NCBI GenBank assembly: GCA_022376515.1
Contig: WTXI01000161.1
Coordinates: 19,901 to 83,900, forward strand
Length of the DNA stretch: 64,000 nt
Source: Lactifluus volemus
Lineage: Eukaryota; Basidiomycota; Agaricomycetes; Russulales; Russulaceae
Reading direction: 5' to 3'
Made by a program: the position numbers and the translations under genes. Of this stretch, positions 58,511-64,000 are shown piece by piece. Within the stretch, counting starts at the first letter, position 1. Every line of letters begins with the position of its first letter. Under the pieces are notes generated by a model. It made no database searches, was not told the DNA's origin, and saw nothing but the letters and a program-made list of their open reading frames with translations.

Positions 58511-59513
58511 AGAGAGCGGTCAGTGGTCAGGGTTGACTGAGAAACAGTACAGTACGTTGATTCACGAAGGTGATGAGGGTGTTCAAGTTGTCAGAGTTCA
58601 TAACAGTGGCAATGGCACGTGTCTCGTAATACAAGCTCAGCTTGCTTCTCGGAGGCTGAGTTCGAGCCCGTGGTCATCCTTTCTGTACTCTTGTGTTGGA
58701 TGATAAAATACACGAGGGGTAATCGAGGCTCGATAAGCCGATAAGCGAGATATTCTGGAGAAACATATTGACTCGGTGGAAGGGCGGGCAGAGGTTGGGG
58801 ATGAAGATATGAAGTCGCGTTGGCCGTGAGTAGCGGCGGCCGGGCGGCGTCGGGTAACTGTACAACGCTACATTCCCACGCCTGTCATCCCTCGCCCTGC
58901 TGTCCCCGCTGTCCCTAATCTCGAAGTAGTAGCTTCGATACCCTGACTCCGAGTCGGATCGTCTGGCAGCTGCTGGTTCCGAACCTGCAGCTGCCCACGC
59001 TCTCTGTCATCCTAGCCCACCGTTTCTGTTACCCTTGCCACCCCACCGTCTTTGTCTCCGCCACTGCCCTGCAGTTTCTGTCACCACTACTGGCGCGCTG
59101 TGCCACTTTTGTCCTCATCACCGTCGCTGTCGCCATCACCGCCACTGTTCCTGCACACCAGCCATAACCCCATGCTAGTCGCTTGCGTCATTCTTCCACC
59201 TCACTGTCAGTACTCCCCCAGCCCTAACTGTCGTGAATGCCGTATAGCACCAGAAATGTGAAACCCTCCATTGCCCAGGCTGCATGGTCATGGCGGTGCT
59301 GACGCGACCAATCGACCAACATATGTCACCCCAAATTCGCTTTTCATGTCTTCAGTAATGTCTGCAGATGCGAAAGCCGGACTATCGTACCAGAGCAGTA
59401 CCACTCCCACCAACCAAACCTGCTGCCGAGGCGAGTGCTATCCTCCCCTGATTAGCCCGTCCTGCCACTGGGACTTCGCTCGTGCCTTCGTTCCCAGACA
59501 CACACTGAATTGG
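58511..59513. other. Intergenic, no gene recognised
   Basis: Low-complexity Ser/Pro/Thr-like frames without motifs; CTGTCCCC/CACCGCCAC-rich sequence near 58880-59170. Confidence 0.35.
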
Positions 59514-59615
59514 CCTGCTTTATTATATTCTCGCCTGATGTACAGTGCATCGCTTCACCCTCCCACAATCACACAATTTGTATGTGGCATGCGGTCGTGG
59601 GTCCGTGGGCATACT
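59514..59615 (+). pseudogene. Relic of a WD40 repeat
   Basis: The frame reads IIFSPDVQCIASPSHNHTIC followed by MWHAVVG and, a little later, SDTDLL. This is the same pattern as the repeats in the NLR-like gene (FSPDGQRIAS, DHTIRVWDA). Only about one repeat is legible; flanks are out of frame. Probably debris of another NLR-like gene. Confidence 0.5.
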
Positions 59616-59824
59616 TATCGGACACTGACCTCCTGCCATTCACGCCCTGTAGACCAGCCAAGCACGTTTTGCCACCAATCCCTGGCCTCGTTTGAATGGA
59701 AAACCGGGACTCCTAGTCCTGGGATGAGCAATCGTCCAGTATTATCTCAGATCTCGACTTTGATTCAGCTCGTATTTTCTCTGAACGGTTTTTGGTGCCT
59801 GTCAGGCCGACTTGATCTATTCGA

Positions 59825-60303
59825 CGTTTCCTAATAGTTGGGAAAATACCACAGTCAAGCGTTGGTACGATAGCGCATGGTGCACCTGTAATCGCTGATT
59901 GTTAATCATTGATTTTCCTTGTCAGCACTTCAGGCGCTCAGCTTTGATTGCGGGTGCAAATGCATCCGAGTTCGGAAGCGCGTGGTGACATGGCGATGGA
60001 AGCTTGAGTGTCATGATGGCTTCTGTCAGGAAGATTTTGAATTTGACTTGCAGTGGCTATTCGTATACGGCTATGCTAGGTACCTATATCTTCTGTGTAA
60101 CGTTGTTACTAGTAGGCGTTCCACTTTTCAATTCGCTGTCGCCTTGGGTGTCGCGGAAGGCTGTTTCAGGTGGCACAGACACGGGCCCCGGACCAGACAG
60201 ACCGGGAACAGTCGTAAAAAAACTGCCGGAATTGAACATTCCCGTCCAGCGCATATTTGAAGTCGCTCGGATGTGAGACTGCTTGTAGGAGTGGGACAGG
60301 GGT
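59825..60303 (+). other. Ghost 7-TM unit: D-type promoter joined to D-type 3' flank
   Basis: 59825-60140 matches the 5' flank of copy D (about 43895-44230), up to the TTCAATTCGCTGT stretch just before the start codon region. 60247-60303 matches the 3' flank of copy D (46540-46598). The coding sequence between is missing and replaced by about 105 bp of other sequence. Confidence 0.6.
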
Positions 60304-61148
60304 GTGAATGTCGGGCGTATCAGGTTAAAGCTCAGATTCAATTTTAGTTGATATCAACTTGACAATCTCCAGGAGCAGCAGATGAAGGAACGCTACTGGA
60401 AAACACAGGTATAGTCAATTCCGGTGTGTCGAGGTAAAGCACTCTTTAAGCAACTTTGAGCGTCAAAGTCCAGCTCTCTATTTCATAACTCGTAACGTGC
60501 CTGGAGGTATCGCGTCTCGTGGTTTATGTATGACAAGGAATGGTGTGAATACAAATTGTTCGAGAGCAAAGGAAGAGCCGGAGGAATTGTCATCAAGGTG
60601 AAAAGTGAGTGTGTGACGGTGGAGGGGCGTGTGCTGCCGCTCGAGTCGTGGTTTCGCGTCAAGAACCGTTGTTGCACCATTATGTCAGCGGTCTAACTAC
60701 GTACTCGCTCGCTTAGCCCTTCTCCTCGTGCCCTTGTCTCGCCTGTCCTCTAACCCCTATTCCAACGGGTACCAGTAGCTCAAAGGCGATAGAATTGGTT
60801 TCCATAGAAAAAAAGGACCATTTGTATATCGTGTCGGATACACGCATTGAGAAAGAATCAGCGGAAACCGTGAGGCGGTGACTTCGGCCAGACACGATGA
60901 CGCGTCGACGGGTCATGAAGATGAGGTGGGGTAGAGCGATATTGTACTCGAACCAATCCTCACCAGAGATAAACTAGCCCGGGCATGAGACTTGTTTAAC
61001 GAGAATCATCAAAAATTGTTTCAAAAGCCTCCGGAAGATACGGTCACTAGTATCATACAACACTCTATCGGGCCACCGCCACCGTGACTCTCGCTACACC
61101 TCCAACACATGCACCCGATATAAACTACATGAGATAGCCTGGTAGTCA
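60304..61148. other. Flank between ghost unit and copy F, with two empty insertion sites
   Basis: No gene. Collinear with 54354-55525 except that the gypsy (near 60300) and LINE (near 60829-60842) insertions are absent. About 170 bp of extra sequence lies near 60610-60775. Confidence 0.55.
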
Positions 61149-62993
61149 CTAAACAGGTGATTCCACAATGGAAACTACTTTCTCCTTGCTGGAATTTACG
61201 TCCTCCTCGGGCTCCAGTCTGTGTGCTTCCGAGTCAACACCAGTTGCTCATCAAGTGACCTCGAATGGGTTTTCCTTGGAAATGAGTCATCCCCGCGTGT
61301 GGCCACATTCATCGGGCTGAGCGGATAACCCTGCTGGCGTTGGAATCCCCTTTAACCTTCGCAAATGAGATACGACTAAGCGGAAGGCCCGAACTGTTAA
61401 ACTGCAGCAAGAATCAGCCACATGAGTAGAGAGACGCATGTCAAGGGGGCCATACGTGTCGGAGGAAAAGTGTATAAGAGAACGATACATTCGCGTTGCA
61501 GCGATTGTCATTGATATCAAAGAAGGTATCTGAAACATCTGAATTAGGACCACGTAAGAGACCGGCAGCATTTCTCTACTCGTGGTAATTAAAAGAAAGA
61601 ACATACAAAGTTAAACGGGTCTGGAATTTCGAAATCGATCAATCTTGATCACTGGTGAGTTGCAAAGAAATAAATTTACCGTTTATGTTCAAAATAAGGA
61701 ACACCTGAGACAAGAAAGTGCGATGAGAAAAGAGGAGACGATGAGGAACTACCATTAGTAGTTGGACTGACCGCTGGTGGGATCCCAGCAAAAACGACAA
61801 GTGAGAGCCAAATAATGCCTTCCCAACAGAAGACACATCAGCGCATCGAAAGGGCTACAACCATAGACTCGGAAATATGCCACCACCTACCTGTTTCCAT
61901 AGGAAAATCCCCAGATCGAATATGCCACCACCTCCCAGGCGGAGGCGAAGCAGGCCGGCAAGCACCATAAGAAGCAATATGACGTTAGTGGCGAGCGTGA
62001 CGAAAACGTTAAGTTTAGTGATGTCTGAGTTGGACACCTCACAGAGGCCGCTAGCCACGGGTTCCCAAACAGAATGGATCTGGAATGGATAAGTCTGGCC
62101 AAGTAGTTCAACATATTACTTACCCGCACTGTTCCTGACGACAAATCACATGTCTATGAGATTCCTGGTCCACCTACGGTAAGGGAAGCAGGAAGAGATT
62201 TACCTTGGATGAGGAATGCAATGTTTTTCCCCATACGCTGGTTCCAAGTGCCAGAAAATCTTATTATGGTTCCAAAATGGCGATACTGGTGCCATCATCA
62301 GCTTTCCTAATTTCCTTCCGGAAGACAAACCATGCATGAGAGTACAGAATTGGGCGTACACGCGAAGTAATATCAACAACGACGCGCAGGCCATTGCAAA
62401 GAAGGCGAATGACTAAAGAGAGAACAAGGTGGAAACCGATTAGCCTTTCCTCAGAAAACCGAAGTTCATCTGAGACGTTGCCCACAAATTCAGCAATATT
62501 AAAACTCTTGTGATCGTCATGATCGTCACTGACTTACACAGGTGTAGAGGGGAAACGCACATACGTGGCAATCGATTGGTCTCGAGATAGAAAACTCGAT
62601 GAGGCCGAGGATTATGTTTACGAGGGTAGCTATCCGTGCAAGCGAGTAAATCTAACGAAGAGTAAAAGTCAGTCCCGATCTCTCAGTGAGGCCTCCATCA
62701 CTACTGACCCATATTGTCCAAACGTGGCGACGACGTCGGATGATGCTCCACTCGAAGTCCAGAGTAGTAAAAAATTCCCAAACTGAAAAGTAGAACGTTA
62801 ACACCAAAGGGTATCTATTGAAAGGCGTGCAACGCACAGGAAGATGCCATAACAAGCATGCCAGAGCTTTACTAAAGTCACTGTTGACTCGCAGATTCAC
62901 TCAGGCTTGGGCGTTCTAAACCCGGAGCGAGAACTCAGGAACATACGCACAGGTATCACGTAGGAGTTCGTTGGGATCTCGGGAATTTGCCAT
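61149..62993 (-). pseudogene. 7-TM family copy F (frameshifted)
   Basis: Recognisable from ATG 62993 to the position of the family stop near 61149. Exon 3 has an in-frame loss of one codon (RRRRHVWTIW). Exon 4 carries the same 1-nt loss as copy E, and its downstream GTAAGT would not restore frame here. In the tail a 1-nt deletion (VIR instead of VIPL) leads to an early TGA near SPM, and a further deletion follows. The microexons 62124-62134 (11 nt) and 61607-61620 (14 nt) remain intact. Clearly a pseudogene closely related to copy E. Confidence 0.75.
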
Positions 62994-63090
62994 TCTTGCA
63001 AAACAAGCTTTGAGGTGGAGGGGAAGGTGTTTGTTTGTGACTTGACAGCAGCGAATAGTTAAACACAAATATATAGTTAGGACTGGCCGT

Positions 63091-63900
63091 TTACGTACTG
63101 GTGCCGCTGTGCCACTGATTCCTCCGTAGGCACCATAAGCTGTTCAGCGTGAGAAGAAAGAATCCGCCTCTGGACGTTTCAGCGCCAACTGAGGACCTGT
63201 AAGGGTCACCGTAGTCCTCGACTGCCAAGGTACCTTGGCAATGTTCACATCCACGCATGCAGCCTACTGTAACATAGAATCCGATTAAGAATAATCGGAG
63301 CAAAGATGTACAAGGAGTATAGATTCACAAAGAAATCGCTGGATGCACTAACGTCACAAGACCTTCAGGGATTAACATCAGATCAGCCCTCCTCTGCGCT
63401 CTTTATGGATGACCCACGATTGACCAAGTTAGCGCTGAAGCGTGGCCCAGGTTTCAGGTAGACGTGGATTGATCGAGCGAACGACATATGCACATTGCAC
63501 AAGCAAGATCTCGGAGCTGGATAACATAGGCGCCACATGGGTGGCATAACTATTCTAATTGGATCCGAAACCTCTTCGGAAGCAAAAGTAGCTCGATAGC
63601 CGCACAGGTGTGCAGCTCCGAATTGACGACGTAACCACAGTGGGAGCCGAAAAATACTCCCGACAAATGTCGATCTGGGAGGCTGGGTAAGTTTGATAGC
63701 TCCGGTGACGGAGACGACGTTCGCTAAGGGTAACTTATTCGCACCTTTAGGTTTTCCCACTCCACAACAATACAGTTGATTCTTCCTTTTTACCCCATAC
63801 AGTACAACTTCTAATGCCTTCTCCACCTCTCCCACGACTTCCCTTCATCGTGAGCGCGCATGGTGCATTGTTCGGGGTGACTCCAAGCTCAGATTGACCA
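63091..63900 (-). pseudogene. Family 2 gene, unit 5 (decayed)
   Basis: Homologous to unit 4 with further indels. GEVEKALEVV, ANKLPLANVVSVTGAIKLT and YRATFASEEVSDPIR are legible on the minus strand, then frames change. Stands upstream (minus sense) of copy F. The remaining 100 bp to the window end match the sequence above unit 4 (about 58510-58580). Confidence 0.45.
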
Positions 63901-64000
63901 ACAGACCTCATAAAAAGCTGAGTGTGAAGAGAGCGACAGTGGTCAACGTTGACTGAGAAACAGTACGGTACGTCGATTCACGACGGTGACTGTGTTCAAG

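Noticed and set aside
59271..59834. 187-codon frame as a gene
   Set aside because: The legible WD40 relic lies in a different frame of the same stretch, so this frame is a shadow.

Overview
The window looks like nuclear DNA of a basidiomycete fungus (Agaricomycetes; a Rhizoctonia/Ceratobasidium-like genome is my guess, not proven). Genes carry many 45-70 nt GT..AG introns. The protein families are typical of mushroom-forming fungi: a NACHT/WD40 NLR-like protein, an F-box protein, a multi-copy seven-pass membrane protein and a KDZ (Kyakuja-Dileera-Zisupton) DNA transposase. LTR and non-LTR retroelements are nested among them. No tRNA, rRNA or prokaryotic feature was seen.

Layout. 1-4244: two copies (one cut by the window edge) of a 7-TM membrane protein family, separated by a LINE 3' fragment and a long hairpin. 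4245-7353: no recognisable gene. 7354-12174: an intact NLR-like gene with 14 near-identical WD40 repeats. 12896-33686: what I interpret as one 20.8-kb KDZ transposon. It has perfect 324-bp terminal inverted repeats continuing inward into 1.2-1.3 kb arrays of a 16-bp unit built on the palindrome CATTATAATG. Inside lie an accessory gene on the minus strand, a decayed reading frame, and the KDZ transposase gene, which is split by a very young and apparently intact Ty1/copia element (23028-28454) with identical LTRs and a GGGAA target duplication. 34221-35930: an F-box gene. 36931-64000: a birth-and-death cluster of a two-gene unit, an unrecognised 'family 2' gene followed by a 7-TM gene. Intact, truncated, frameshifted and ghost copies occur in both orientations. 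Within it sit a Ty3/gypsy chromovirus (46599-54353, GGGTG target duplication) and a 5'-truncated LINE (54780-55209, 14-bp target duplication). A paralogous block about 6 kb away keeps both empty sites.

How parts relate. The 7-TM copies share one 13-exon structure, including an 11-nt and a 14-nt microexon. Copies A (324 aa), B (353 aa) and D (342 aa) are intact when spliced; E is doubtful, F and C are broken. The gypsy element shows Tf1-style self-priming: the predicted 5' end of its RNA is perfectly complementary over 12 nt to the sequence directly after its 5' LTR. The strongest candidate for an undescribed system is the KDZ element: transposase, accessory gene and two giant palindromic subterminal arrays in inverted orientation, with a stray array-like motif just upstream of the transposase start.
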